DNA of 64,000 nt from Actinoplanes sp. SE50/110. Lineage in GTDB: Bacteria; Actinomycetota; Actinomycetes; Mycobacteriales; Micromonosporaceae. Shown in pieces: positions 51,040 through 59,309 of the stretch. The notes beneath the pieces are model-generated. The model was not told the origin of the DNA. It searched no databases and was given only the letters and a program-made list of their open reading frames with translations. The first letter of the stretch is position 1. Each line of letters begins with the position of its first letter. The translations under genes were made by a program, and so were the position numbers. The stretch is from positions 8,302,001-8,366,000 of the forward strand of contig NZ_LT827010.1 in the NCBI RefSeq assembly GCF_900119315.1, written 5' to 3'.

Positions 51040-51444
51040 ATGCGACTTCCGCGTTTCCTGATGCCGCGCACCGTGGTCAGCGCGCACTGCGACCTGCCCT
51101 GCGGCGTCTACGACCCGGCCCAGGCCCGGATCGAGGCCGAGTCGATCAAGGCCATCGCCGAGAAGTACGCGGCGAACACGGACCCCGAGTTCCGCACCCG
51201 GGCCATCCTGATCAAGGAGCAGCGCGCCGAGCTGGTCAAGCACCACCTCTGGGTGCTGTGGACCGACTACTTCAAGGCCCCGCACTTCGAGAAGTACCCG
51301 AACCTGCACCAGCTCTTCAACGAGGCCACCAAGCTCGCCGGCGCGTCCGGCGCCAAGGGCTCGGTCGACGTCGCGGTCGCCGACCAGCTGCTCGGCAAGA
51401 TCGAGGAGATCTCCAAGATTTTCTGGGAGACCAAGCAGGCCTGA
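51040..51444 (+). CDS. sodN: nickel superoxide dismutase precursor
   Basis: The 134-residue precursor has a 15-residue N-terminal extension that must be cut before His16 to free the nickel hook HCDLPCGVYD. His16, Cys17 and Cys21 become His1, Cys2 and Cys6 of the mature enzyme. The remainder is a four-helix bundle typical of SodN hexamers. It removes superoxide in the cytosol. GGAGGAG precedes the ATG. Ni-dependent Nur control is known in Streptomyces, but I see no clear Nur box here. Confidence 0.97.
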   Translation: MRLPRFLMPRTVVSAHCDLPCGVYDPAQARIEAESIKAIAEKYAANTDPEFRTRAILIKEQRAELVKHHLWVLWTDYFKAPHFEKYPNLHQLFNEATKLAGASGAKGSVDVAVADQLLGKIEEISKIFWETKQA

Positions 51445-51452
51445 GTGCGACT

Positions 51453-51484
51453 CGGCCGGCGTGCCCCGCGGGGTGCGCCGGCCG
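51453..51484 (+). terminator. terminator after sodN
   Basis: CGGCCGGCG and CGCCGGCCG pair perfectly, with an inner CCCC/GGGG step, eight bases after the sodN stop. Confidence 0.75.
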
Positions 51485-51539
51485 CTGCGATGACAGGTGG
51501 TAACCGGTTAGAGTCTCCACCGACAGGAGGAGGTCGCGC

Positions 51540-51947
51540 GTGTCCCAGCTGACCCAGGCGGAGCCGGAAGTCGGAGACGACGTCGTGCTCCTGACGGTGC
51601 CCGCCGACGGCGGTTATCTCGGCGTGCTCCGGACGGCTACCGCCGGCCTGGCCGCCCGGCTCCACTTCGCCCTCGACGAGATCGAGGATCTGCGGATCGC
51701 CGTCGACGAGGCGTGCGCCATGCTGCTCGCGATCGCCACCCGTGGCGCCGAGCTGGAGTGCCGGTTCGCCGTCACCGACGACGCGCTGACCGTGGAGGTC
51801 ACCGTCGCCACGGTGCGCGGTGCGCGGCTGCCGTCCGAGTCGTCCTTCGCGTGGAAGGTGCTGACCGCGCTGACCACGTCGGCCGCCGCCGAGGCGAACG
51901 GCCAGCACGCGACGATCCGGTTGCTCACCCGGCGCACCGAATACTGA
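51540..51947 (+). CDS. RsbW-like anti-sigma serine/threonine kinase
   Basis: The 135-residue protein is a single GHKL (HATPase) domain like SpoIIAB/RsbW: ARLHFALDEIEDLRIAVDEACAMLL is the N-box helix (with conserved Glu/Asp residues), and LPSESSFAWKVLTAL is near the C-terminal ATP lid. The GTG has AGGAGGAGG ahead of it. It should bind a sigma factor and phosphorylate a STAS antagonist such as the protein at 2223. No sigma gene is linked, so the target is unknown. Confidence 0.85.
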   Translation: MSQLTQAEPEVGDDVVLLTVPADGGYLGVLRTATAGLAARLHFALDEIEDLRIAVDEACAMLLAIATRGAELECRFAVTDDALTVEVTVATVRGARLPSESSFAWKVLTALTTSAAAEANGQHATIRLLTRRTEY

Positions 51948-51952
51948 TCCCC

Positions 51953-52657
51953 TCAGGGGCGCGGCACCGTCGCGGTGAGCGCGATGTAGTCGAGGTGCCG
52001 TGACGCGGTCTGCCGGGCCGCCTCGGCATCCCGCGCGACCAGGTGGTCAAGCAGCTCCCGGTGGTCCGCGTCGATCCGCGGCCAGTATTGCTCCGGCAGG
52101 TCGGACACCACCTCCTCGCCGTACGACGCCTGGTACAGCGGGCGGCCCACCAGCTCGAACAGCGGGTTGCCGGTCGCCTTGGCGAGCGCCCGGTGAAACA
52201 CCGAGTGCGCCGCGAGCATGGTGTCCAGATCGTCGAGCGCCGGGTCGAACAGTGCCGCCCGCATCTCGGCGAGGTGCGCGTCGGTCCGTCGCATGGCGGC
52301 CAGCCCGGCGGCCGGCACCTCCAGCGCCCGGCGCAGCTCCAGCAGGTCGGCGAGCCCCACCCCGGCCGAGTGCGCGAGCAGCGCGAACCCGGTGGACAGG
52401 CCCTCGGCGAGCTGCCCGGCATCCGGATGCGCGACGAAGCTCCCGCCGGTCACGCCGCGGGTGGTGACGATCAGATGCTGGCTGGCGAGCAGGCGTAACG
52501 CCTCGCGCACCGTGCTGCGGCTGACGCCGATCTTGACGCACAGCTCGGGCTCGGGCGGTAACCGCTCGCCCGGCTGCAGTCGTCCCGAAGTGATATCCGC
52601 ACGCAGATCGTCCGCGAGTTGCTGATAGGCGGGCGGGCGCACCGTTGAGCCGGTCAC
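51953..52657 (-). CDS. GntR/FadR-family regulator
   Basis: The 234-residue protein has a GntR winged helix (about 10-75, PAYQQLADDLRADITSGRLQ and SRSTVREALRLL) and an all-helical FCD ligand-binding domain (about 95-225), with LLELRRALEVPAAGLAA and DAEAARQTASRHLDYI. FCD members respond to organic acids through a metal site. TAACCT stands exactly six bases before the GTG start, so the mRNA is probably leaderless. No catabolic genes are directly attached. Confidence 0.88.
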   Translation of the reverse strand: MTGSTVRPPAYQQLADDLRADITSGRLQPGERLPPEPELCVKIGVSRSTVREALRLLASQHLIVTTRGVTGGSFVAHPDAGQLAEGLSTGFALLAHSAGVGLADLLELRRALEVPAAGLAAMRRTDAHLAEMRAALFDPALDDLDTMLAAHSVFHRALAKATGNPLFELVGRPLYQASYGEEVVSDLPEQYWPRIDADHRELLDHLVARDAEAARQTASRHLDYIALTATVPRP

Positions 52658-52695
52658 CCAACCAGGTTATGCCTTGATCGGCCGCAGGGGACCGG

Positions 52696-53091
52696 TTAAT
52701 CGACACCCAACGCTCGGCTGCTTGCCGGCAACAGCACCAGCACCGCGGTGACCGCCGCGACGACGAGCAGCACGACACCCAGCCAGAGTGGTCCGACCTG
52801 GACCAGGAAACCGCCGGTGGCCAGCAGGAACAGCTGCACGACCACGGCCGGCCCGCGGGCTCGGACCCGGCGGCGGCCCAGCGCCCGCGCGACGAGGAAG
52901 ACCGCCACGGCGGCCAGGGCCGCCAGCACCGTCAGGGCGGCCGCCACGCCCACGTCCGCTCCGGTCCGGGTCAGATCGAGGACAATCAGGTACGCCGTGA
53001 GCCCGGCCAGCCCCGCGCATTGCAGGTAGAGCAGCCGGACTCCCCATTCGAGGGACGCCGCCGCGGTCGTCACGGGCTTCTCAGCGTTCAC
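52696..53091 (-). CDS. small integral membrane protein
   Basis: The 131-residue protein has about four membrane helices (LLYLQCAGLAGLTAYLIVL, VAAALTVLAALAAVAVFLVA, VQLFLLATGGFLVQVG and LGVVLLVVAAVTAVLVLL). The GTG start gives a short cytosolic N-terminus. It is divergent from the lipid kinase gene. No motif suggests a function. Confidence 0.75.
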   Translation of the reverse strand: MNAEKPVTTAAASLEWGVRLLYLQCAGLAGLTAYLIVLDLTRTGADVGVAAALTVLAALAAVAVFLVARALGRRRVRARGPAVVVQLFLLATGGFLVQVGPLWLGVVLLVVAAVTAVLVLLPASSRALGVD

Positions 53092-53142
53092 GGCTGCACC
53101 ATACCGACCGCCGGATCGGGCTCCGGCCGGTAAGGTGCCGCC

Positions 53143-54093
53143 ATGCGTGCCTTGCTGGTGGTCAACCCCCGCGCGACGACGACCACCGAGCGCGGACGCG
53201 ACGTGCTCGTCCGCGCGCTGCGCAGCGCGACCGACCTGACCGTGCGATACACCGAGCGGCGCGGGCACGCCACCGTGCTGGCGCGCACCGCGGCCGAGGC
53301 CGGTGTCGACGTGGTGGTCACGCTCGGCGGGGACGGCACCGTGAACGAGGCGGTCAACGGCCTGCTCACCGCGCCCGGCGCACTGGCCGGCCTGCCCGGC
53401 CCGGCGGCATACCGGCTGCCCGCACTCGCCGTGGTCCCCGGCGGCTCCACCAACGTCTTCGCCCGCGCGCTCGGACTCCCCCGCGACTGGGCGGACGGCA
53501 CCAGCGTGATTCTGGACGGCCTCCGCGACGGGCGGCACCGGGTGATCAATCTCGGACGCGCCGACGACCGCTACTTCACCTTCGCCGCCGGCCTGGGCCT
53601 GGACGCCGCGGTGGTCCGCCGGGTGGAGCAGGCCCGGCTGCGAGGCCGGACCTCGACGCCGGGCCTCTATCTACGGGCGATGGTCGGCCAATTACTCACC
53701 GAGACGGACCGGTCCGATCCGCCGATGACCCTCGAACGTCCGGGTGAGGAGGCCGACACCGGTCTGGGCACGGTGATCGTGCAGAACACCGCCCCCTGGA
53801 CGTACGCCGGCAACCGTCCGGTGGACCCCAATCCGGACGCTTCCTTCGATCTCGGGCTCGATGTGCTGGCCCTGCGCAAACTCAAGGTTTCCGCAACCAC
53901 GAGGACCGTGACACAACTCGCGTGGCGATCCGGTGATCCGCACGGTAAACAAGTGTTACGGCTGCATGATCTTCCGGAGTTCACCGTGATCTCGTCCCGC
54001 CCCCAGGCATTCCAGCTGGACGGTGACTATCTCGGCGAGCGGCAGAAGGTGCACTTCGTGTCCGTCCCCTCAGCGCTACGTGTGATCTGCTGA
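53143..54093 (+). CDS. diacylglycerol kinase-like lipid kinase
   Basis: The 316-residue protein is of the DAGK_cat/YegS family: LVVNPRATTTT, VVVTLGGDGTVNEAVNGLL (nucleotide-binding GGDGT) and VVPGGSTNVFARALGLP. The second half is the beta-sandwich typical of these enzymes. It should phosphorylate diacylglycerol or a similar lipid at the membrane. TAAGGT lies six bases before the ATG, a leaderless layout. In mycobacteria I recall a similar gene beside whiB1, and whiB1 follows here. Confidence 0.9.
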   Translation: MRALLVVNPRATTTTERGRDVLVRALRSATDLTVRYTERRGHATVLARTAAEAGVDVVVTLGGDGTVNEAVNGLLTAPGALAGLPGPAAYRLPALAVVPGGSTNVFARALGLPRDWADGTSVILDGLRDGRHRVINLGRADDRYFTFAAGLGLDAAVVRRVEQARLRGRTSTPGLYLRAMVGQLLTETDRSDPPMTLERPGEEADTGLGTVIVQNTAPWTYAGNRPVDPNPDASFDLGLDVLALRKLKVSATTRTVTQLAWRSGDPHGKQVLRLHDLPEFTVISSRPQAFQLDGDYLGERQKVHFVSVPSALRVIC

Positions 54094-54240
54094 CGCAGGG
54101 GTACGTCTTTCGGGACGTGCTCACGATCCGTTACAGAAACACGGGCAAAAGGTCGGCAAGAAGGCCGGGACCGTACTACATTGATGGGAGCGTTCGTCAA
54201 CCGGCTCCGGCAAGAGCAGGAGAACCGGACATATGGGTAC

Positions 54241-54314
54241 GTGAGCCAGCTCACCCGTCGGAAGAAACTTCCAGCGCTACCCTTGACATCGCGAGAGTTC
54301 GTGAAAGCATTCAC
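54241..54314 (+). promoter_or_regulatory. two CRP-type sites upstream of whiB1
   Basis: GTGAGCCAGCTCAC (54241-54254) and GTGAAAGCATTCAC (54301-54314) both fit GTGA-N6-TCAC, with centres exactly 60 bp apart. A TTGACA hexamer lies at 54283-54288 between them; no convincing -10 could be fixed. In M. tuberculosis whiB1 is controlled by CRP (Rv3676) through two sites, so the same control is likely here. The rest of 54094-54504 has no supported gene. Confidence 0.65.
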
Positions 54315-54504
54315 AAGCGATAAGAAGTAACCGGTTGCCACATGTGCGCGTTCTAAATCTGGAAGCGCAGAACGGCCGCCAAACTCAAAAGCTTGCTAAC
54401 GCTCTGGTGAGCGTACGGGTACAACCCGTCGGCACCGCGAGCGCATGCATATAGGTAAACAGCACTGTTTTCATTACCCCATCCGAAACAAGGAGTTTGC
54501 CGCC

Positions 54505-54759
54505 ATGGACTGGCGTCACGATGCGATCTGCCGCGACGAGGACCCGGAGCTGTTCTTCCCGATCGGGACGTCCGGCCCCGCGCTCCTGCAGGTCGAGCAG
54601 GCCAAGGCCGTGTGCCGGCGGTGCCCCGTGACCGAGGAATGCCTCTCGTGGGCACTCGAGTCCGGCCAGGACGCCGGCGTATGGGGCGGGATGAGCGAAG
54701 ACGAGCGGCGCGCGGTCAAGCGTCGCGGCGGCCTTCGCGTGTCCGCTCCCACCGCTTGA
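54505..54759 (+). CDS. whiB1: WhiB1-like iron-sulfur regulator
   Basis: The 84-residue protein has the WhiB 4Fe-4S ligands Cys9, Cys37, Cys40 and Cys46, the turn GVWGGMSEDERR and a basic C-terminal tail. It matches WhiB1 closely over its whole length (MDWRHDAICRDEDPELFFP). WhiB1 is an essential NO-responsive regulator that binds the primary sigma factor in mycobacteria. AAGGAG precedes the ATG. A long 5' region with CRP-type sites suggests complex transcriptional control. Confidence 0.96.
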   Translation: MDWRHDAICRDEDPELFFPIGTSGPALLQVEQAKAVCRRCPVTEECLSWALESGQDAGVWGGMSEDERRAVKRRGGLRVSAPTA

Positions 54760-54782
54760 TTCAATCCCCCACACAGCATTTG

Positions 54783-54810
54783 CGCCCCGGGCCGTACCGG
54801 CACCGGGGCG
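54783..54810 (+). terminator. terminator after whiB1
   Basis: CGCCCCGG (54783-54790) pairs with CCGGGGCG (54803-54810), followed by TCTTGCTGTTT. Confidence 0.7.
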
Positions 54811-55159
54811 TCTTGCTGTTTCGGGCCGCTTACCCACCGCCGCCATTCCCCTGCGCGCCAATTCGATCACCGTACGTTTGCCCGTACTCCTGAAATGATC
54901 TCGAAATGGCCCGCTGATCGGTTTCCGTCGCGACTCGGGCACACTCCGCTGTGGACGCTCCGATCTCGACCGGGGCGCGGCGCCGCGCCGGAAGCGCCGA
55001 AAATCGCGTAGCGCAGAGTGATCGTCACTTTAGGTAGTCGTCGATCATTTGGATCGTCCACTCTGACCCTGCGGCCGGCCTCTGCCCCCGGACATCCCGC
55101 CCCGGACTTCCCGGCTCCTCAACGGACTCGCGGGCGGGGTCGGCACGGTCCAATGCGGC
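54811..55159. other. intergenic region, no gene recognised
   Basis: I see no coding frame with actinomycete codon bias. A 7-base inverted repeat CAGAGTG (55014-55020) and CACTCTG (55059-55065) encloses an AT-richer 38-base stretch that could be a regulatory site. Confidence 0.4.
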
Positions 55160-55352
55160 ACGGCACGGCACGGCACAACGCGGCGATGAAGCACGGCGCG
55201 GGGTTGGGCACGGCGCGGCGGTTGGGCACAGCGCGGCGATGAAGCACGGCGCGGCGCGGCGGTAGGGCACAACGCCGCGCGACGAAGCACAGCGCCGCGC
55301 AGATGACACGCGACGCCACGCAAGCAAGCACAACGCCGCGCGACGAGGCACG
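55160..55352. repeat. degenerate minisatellite, 16-23 bp units
   Basis: Units start GCACRRCGCSGCG and mostly end GATGAA or GACGAA, for example near 55173, 55191, 55207, 55226, 55244, 55267, 55287 and 55328. The array lies just 3' of the cbiX gene. Confidence 0.75.
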
Positions 55353-55397
55353 GCACGGACCGATGCGGCGGCTCAGGCAGCCGAGCGCAACCGGGTA

Positions 55398-56306
55398 TCA
55401 GGCAGCGGCGAGGACACGGACGCCGGTGGCCGCTACGCGGGCGCTGATGAGGCCCACCAGTTCCGGCGCGTCGCCCAGCGGCTCGGCGACGGCCACCGCG
55501 CCCGCCTCCCGGGCCGACTCGACGGCCTGGTCGTAGAGGAGCCCCGGGGCAAGGAAGTATCCCGCGACCGCCACCCGCCGGGCTCCCGCCTCCTGGAGCC
55601 CCCGAACGGCCTCTCCGGCCCGCGGACCCACCCCTGAGGCATATGCCACCCGCGCCGGGACCCCCAGGCGGGCTCCCAGGGCGGCGGCGGCGTGCTCCAC
55701 CGTGCCGCGCGCCACCGGGTCGCGCGTTCCGGCCGCGGAGAGAACCACGGCATCGAAGCGCTCATTCGGCACCAAAGACGAAATATCCGTAAAGTCGCCG
55801 AGGGCGCCGGCGAGGCGCCGCGTCAGAGCCTCCAGAAGCAGCCCCGGCATGAGCAGCGCCGCCGGCCCGACCGGCAACGGCCCCAGAACTTCGGCCAGCG
55901 CGACCGCCGGCGGCCGCGGGACATCGGCCGGCGCGACCGGCGCCGGCTGCGGCCGCAGGACATCGACCGGCGCGACCGGCAACGGTCCGAGGACATCGGC
56001 CAGCACGACCTCCACCGGAAGCCCCGCCGCCTCCGCCAGCACAGCCGGCAGATCCACCCGCCCGTGATACGCCGCCGTGAGCAGCAGCGGCACCAGCACC
56101 GCCCGCCGCTCCCCGAGCCCGCTCAGCACATCGAGCGGCCGCGGCCCCGCATGATCCAGGTACGCCGCCCGCACCAGCCACTCCGGCCGTGCCCGGCGAA
56201 CCGCCCGGGCCAGCGCCTCGGTCGATGCGGCCGCCCGCGGGTCCCGGCTGCCGTGGGCGACCAGGACCACCGCGGGCCGCGCGGCGATCAGACGTGCAGA
56301 CCGCAT
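55398..56306 (-). CDS. sirohydrochlorin chelatase-like protein
   Basis: The 302-residue protein is a CbiX/SirB-type chelatase with two homologous halves: VVLVAHGSRDPRAA with the metal-ligand His, LLLTAAYHGRVDLP with the second His, and a second half with VVLSAAGTRDPVARG. It inserts iron into sirohydrochlorin to make siroheme for the sulfite reductase encoded in the same operon. A linker (about 98-150) holds four degenerate 11-13-residue repeats such as VLGPLPVAP. Its start overlaps the cysH end by 19 bases. Confidence 0.88.
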   Translation of the reverse strand: MRSARLIAARPAVVLVAHGSRDPRAAASTEALARAVRRARPEWLVRAAYLDHAGPRPLDVLSGLGERRAVLVPLLLTAAYHGRVDLPAVLAEAAGLPVEVVLADVLGPLPVAPVDVLRPQPAPVAPADVPRPPAVALAEVLGPLPVGPAALLMPGLLLEALTRRLAGALGDFTDISSLVPNERFDAVVLSAAGTRDPVARGTVEHAAAALGARLGVPARVAYASGVGPRAGEAVRGLQEAGARRVAVAGYFLAPGLLYDQAVESAREAGAVAVAEPLGDAPELVGLISARVAATGVRVLAAA

Positions 56307-57052
56307 TCGGTCTTCTCGAACATGGCCCAGCGCCCGGCCCGCGGGTCCTCGCCGGCCTTGGTGCGGCGGGTGCACGGCCAGCAGCCGATCGAGCCGTAGC
56401 CCTTCTTGAACAGTTCGTTGACCGGCACGTTCCACCGGCTGATGTAGCGGTCCACGTCGGCCTGGGTCCACGCCGCGATCGGGTTGACCTTGACCTTGCC
56501 CTTCTTGGCGTCGAAGGCGACGACCGGCGTGTTGGCCCGGGTCGGCGACTCGTCGCGACGCAGGCCGGTGGCCCACGCGTCGTACTCGGTCAGGGCCCGT
56601 TCCAACGGCTCGACCTTGCGCATGAAGCAGCACTCGTCGGGGCTGCGGCTGAACAGCCGGGGGCCGTATTCGCCGTCCTGCTGGCCGACGGTCATCCGCG
56701 GGCGGATCGAGCGGACGTTGACGTTCATCGTGCGGGCGACCGTGTCCCGGACCTTGAGGGTTTCCGGGAAGTGCAGGCCGGTGTCCAGGAAGACCACGTC
56801 GACGCCGGGGGCGACCCGGGAGAAGAGGTGCGCGACCACCGCGTCGGCCATCGAGCTGGTGACGCAGAACCGGGCGCCGAAGGTGTCGGTCGCCCACTTG
56901 GCGATCTCCTCGGCGGTCCGGCCCTCCAGGTCCTGCGCGGCCTGCAGGGCGAGCGCGCGCAGGTCGTCGGCGCTGCGGCGGGCGGGGTCAGCGGGGGCGC
57001 TCGGCGCGCCCAGGTTGATCAGGCCCAGGCCGGTGGCGTTGAGGATGCTCAT
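56288..57052 (-). CDS. cysH: APS/PAPS reductase
   Basis: The 254-residue enzyme is an adenylylsulfate reductase: substrate loop TSSMADAVVAHLF, DTGLHFPETL, and the iron-sulfur pattern with DECCFMRKVEPL followed by CWPCTRR, then the C-terminal redox motif KTECGLH. The paired-Cys CC...CxxC set indicates a 4Fe-4S cluster and thus APS rather than PAPS as the main substrate. The ATG overlaps the small zinc-protein stop by four bases. Sulfite made here goes to the sulfite reductase of the same operon. Confidence 0.93.
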   Translation of the reverse strand: MSILNATGLGLINLGAPSAPADPARRSADDLRALALQAAQDLEGRTAEEIAKWATDTFGARFCVTSSMADAVVAHLFSRVAPGVDVVFLDTGLHFPETLKVRDTVARTMNVNVRSIRPRMTVGQQDGEYGPRLFSRSPDECCFMRKVEPLERALTEYDAWATGLRRDESPTRANTPVVAFDAKKGKVKVNPIAAWTQADVDRYISRWNVPVNELFKKGYGSIGCWPCTRRTKAGEDPRAGRWAMFEKTECGLHV

Positions 57053-57207
57053 TTGGTAGCTCCCTTGGACAGCAACCCGTTGAACTTGACCGTGAAGACT
57101 CGGGCGCAGGAGTGGCACTCCCACGCGCCGTGCGAGGACTCGTTGGGGCGGAGGTCCTCTTCACCGCAGTAGGGGCAGTACAGCGGGGCGGATCGGGCGT
57201 CGCTCAT
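57049..57207 (-). CDS. small Cys4 zinc-ribbon protein of the sulfur operon
   Basis: The 52-residue protein has Cys11/Cys14 (CPYC) and Cys31/Cys34 (CHSC), a zinc-ribbon or rubredoxin-like set. Start and stop overlap the neighbours by four bases each (ATGA), so it is made in step with the sulfite reductase and the APS reductase. Similar small proteins occur at this place in other actinomycete sulfur operons as far as I recall. Electron transfer or assembly help is a guess. Confidence 0.8.
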   Translation of the reverse strand: MSDARSAPLYCPYCGEEDLRPNESSHGAWECHSCARVFTVKFNGLLSKGATK

Positions 57208-58895
57208 TTGAGGAGCTCCTCTTCGGCCCGCATCACCCAGTTGGCGAACGTCTCGCCGTCGGTGCGGCCGTCCCGGTAGTTCCGGGCGACCCGCTCGACG
57301 TACGCCGGCAATTCCTCGGCGGTGGCCTTGAGGCCGCGCAGTTTGCGGCCGAAGCCGGCGGTTTCCCCCTTGGCCATGCCGAGCGCGCCGCCCAGGTGGA
57401 TCTGGAAGCCCTCGACCTGTTCGCCGTGCGCGTTCATGACCAGCTGGCCCTTGAGACCGATGTCGGCGACCTGGGTGCGGGCGCACGCGTTGGGGCAGCC
57501 GTTGAGGTGCACGGAGATGTCCGCGTCGAAGCCGGGGAGGCGTTCCTCGAGCCGGGCGACGAGTTCCTCGCCGCGCGCCTTGGTCTCGACGATGGCGAGT
57601 TTGCAGTATTCGATGCCGGTGCAGGCCATGGTGCCGCGCCGCCAGGTGGACGGGCGGGCTTCCAGACCGATCTCGCGCAGCTCGCCGACCACGGTCTCGA
57701 CCTTCTCGTCGGCGATGTCGAGGACGAGCAGTTTCTGGTACGCGGTGAGCCGCACCCGGTCGGACCCGTGCCGCTCGGCGAGGTCGGCGAGCTTGCCGAG
57801 CTGGGTGCCGGAGGACCGGCCGACGACCGGGGCGGCGCCGACGTAGTTCTTCCCGTCGCGCTGCCGGTGCACCCCGATGTGGTCGATCGGCTTCTCCGGC
57901 AGGTCGGGCGCCGGCCCGTCGATCAGCGCGCGGCCCAGGTATTCCTTCTCCAGGACCTCGCGGAACCTGGCCACGCCCCAGTCGGCGAGCAGGAACTTCA
58001 GCCGGGCGCGGTGCCGCAGCCGGCGGTAGCCGTAGTCGCGGAAGATCCCGACCACGCCCTCCCAGACGTCCGGGATCTCGGCCAGCGGCACCCAGACGCC
58101 GAGCCGCTCGGCCAGCCGCGGGTTGGTGGACAGGCCGCCGCCGACCCAGAGGTCGAAGCCGGGCCCGTGGTCGGGGTGCTCGACCCCGACGAAGGAGACG
58201 TCGTTGGCCTGGTACGGCCCGTCGGCCAGCCAGGAGATCTGCGACTTGAACTTGCGGGGCAGGTTCGAGTACGCCGGGTCGCCGATGTACCGCTTCAGGA
58301 TCTCGTCGATCGCGGGCGTTCCGTCGATCACCTCGTCGACCGAGATGCCGGCGACCGGGCTGCCCAGCACCACGCGCGGACAGTCGCCGCAGGCCTCGGT
58401 GGTCTGCAGGCCGACCGCTTCGAGCCGGCGCCAGATCTCCGGCACGTCCTCGACCCGCACCCAGTGGAGCTGGATGTTCTGCCGGTCGGTGATGTCGGCG
58501 CTGTCGCGGGCGAACTCGGTGGAGATGTCGGCGATGGTGCGCAGCTGGGCGACGCTGAGCGCGCCGCCGTCGATGCGGACCCGGAGCATGAAGTACTCGT
58601 CTTCGAGCTCTTCGGGTTCCAGCACCGCGGTGCGTCCGCCGTCGATCCCGGCCTTGCGCTGGGTGTACAGGCCCCACCAGCGGAACCGGCCCCGCAGGTC
58701 GGCCGGGTCGATCGAGGCGAAACCCCGGTGGGCGTAGATGTTCTCGATCCGGGCCCGCACGTTCAGCGGGTTGTCGTCCTTCTTGCTGCGCTCGTTGGGA
58801 TTGAGCGGCTCGCGGTGTCCGAGCGCCCACTGACCCTCGCCGCGCGCCTTACGGGGGCGGGCGGCCGGTGTAGCGGGAGTGTTGCTGGGCGCCAT
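57204..58895 (-). CDS. ferredoxin-dependent sulfite/nitrite reductase
   Basis: The 563-residue enzyme has two siroheme-binding ferredoxin-like repeats and ends with the 4Fe-4S ligands TMACTGIEYCKLA and HLNGCPNACAR. The N-terminus is a basic low-complexity leader (about 1-25). It reduces sulfite to sulfide (or nitrite to ammonia) with electrons from ferredoxin. Linkage to cysH and a siroheme chelatase supports the sulfite role (Sir/CysI-like). The ATG at 58895 follows GGAGG. A cysteine leader peptide is encoded upstream. Confidence 0.93.
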   Translation of the reverse strand: MAPSNTPATPAARPRKARGEGQWALGHREPLNPNERSKKDDNPLNVRARIENIYAHRGFASIDPADLRGRFRWWGLYTQRKAGIDGGRTAVLEPEELEDEYFMLRVRIDGGALSVAQLRTIADISTEFARDSADITDRQNIQLHWVRVEDVPEIWRRLEAVGLQTTEACGDCPRVVLGSPVAGISVDEVIDGTPAIDEILKRYIGDPAYSNLPRKFKSQISWLADGPYQANDVSFVGVEHPDHGPGFDLWVGGGLSTNPRLAERLGVWVPLAEIPDVWEGVVGIFRDYGYRRLRHRARLKFLLADWGVARFREVLEKEYLGRALIDGPAPDLPEKPIDHIGVHRQRDGKNYVGAAPVVGRSSGTQLGKLADLAERHGSDRVRLTAYQKLLVLDIADEKVETVVGELREIGLEARPSTWRRGTMACTGIEYCKLAIVETKARGEELVARLEERLPGFDADISVHLNGCPNACARTQVADIGLKGQLVMNAHGEQVEGFQIHLGGALGMAKGETAGFGRKLRGLKATAEELPAYVERVARNYRDGRTDGETFANWVMRAEEELLK

Positions 58896-59017
58896 GGCGG
58901 CGGTCCTCCGGGTTTCGTGGGCACCGGAGGACAATCGCGGCCTGGTGGAGGCTCCGCGACATCAGCGTCGGGAGAGGGCCGGCTTGTCGTCCGCGCCCGA
59001 AATAAAGGGGGGCGGCG
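58896..59017 (-). promoter_or_regulatory. leader region between leader peptide and sulfite reductase
   Basis: This 122-base transcribed spacer follows the leader peptide stop. It contains complementary GC-rich tracts (TCCTCCGG near 58914-58921 with CCGGAGGA at 58924-58931 on the plus strand). It is the place where alternative hairpins could link leader translation to sulfite reductase expression. Confidence 0.5.
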
Positions 59018-59104
59018 TCAGGAAGCCGGACACATCGCGCTGAAGACACGCCCGTAGTCGACGTGGCGGCGAGCCACGAAGCGGCGGTCGATAGCAGCGG
59101 TCAT
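59018..59104 (-). CDS. putative cysteine-attenuation leader peptide, 28 aa
   Basis: The 28-residue peptide contains ARRHVDYGRVFSAMCPAS. It matches the RRHVD..RV.SA.C pattern of actinomycete 'putative leader peptides' found before sulfur-assimilation genes. The single Cys lies four residues from the end, where a ribosome short of Cys-tRNA would stall. AGAGG lies upstream of the ATG. It is too short for usual gene callers. In mycobacteria cysteine-sensing leader peptides control downstream sulfur genes; the same role is likely here. Confidence 0.75.
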   Translation of the reverse strand: MTAAIDRRFVARRHVDYGRVFSAMCPAS

Positions 59105-59309
59105 GCCGGTAAGCCTCTCACGCAAACCGAATGTGGGCCAGTGAGGTCCAGAATCCGGGAGTGTGCTCCACGGCACTTCCCGGGGTATTCCTATTGCTGT
59201 TACTAATTCGTTACGCCGCAGGCCGGACGACGTCGATCATCGACAGACACCAACCTCGAAGATCAACAAAAAGATCAAGTTCTGGAGGTGCGCACATCCG
59301 CCGGGGTGC

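Noticed and set aside
54117..54323. Small plus-strand gene in the whiB1 leader
   Set aside because: Its codon use lacks the strong GC3 bias, and it overlaps the CRP-type sites.
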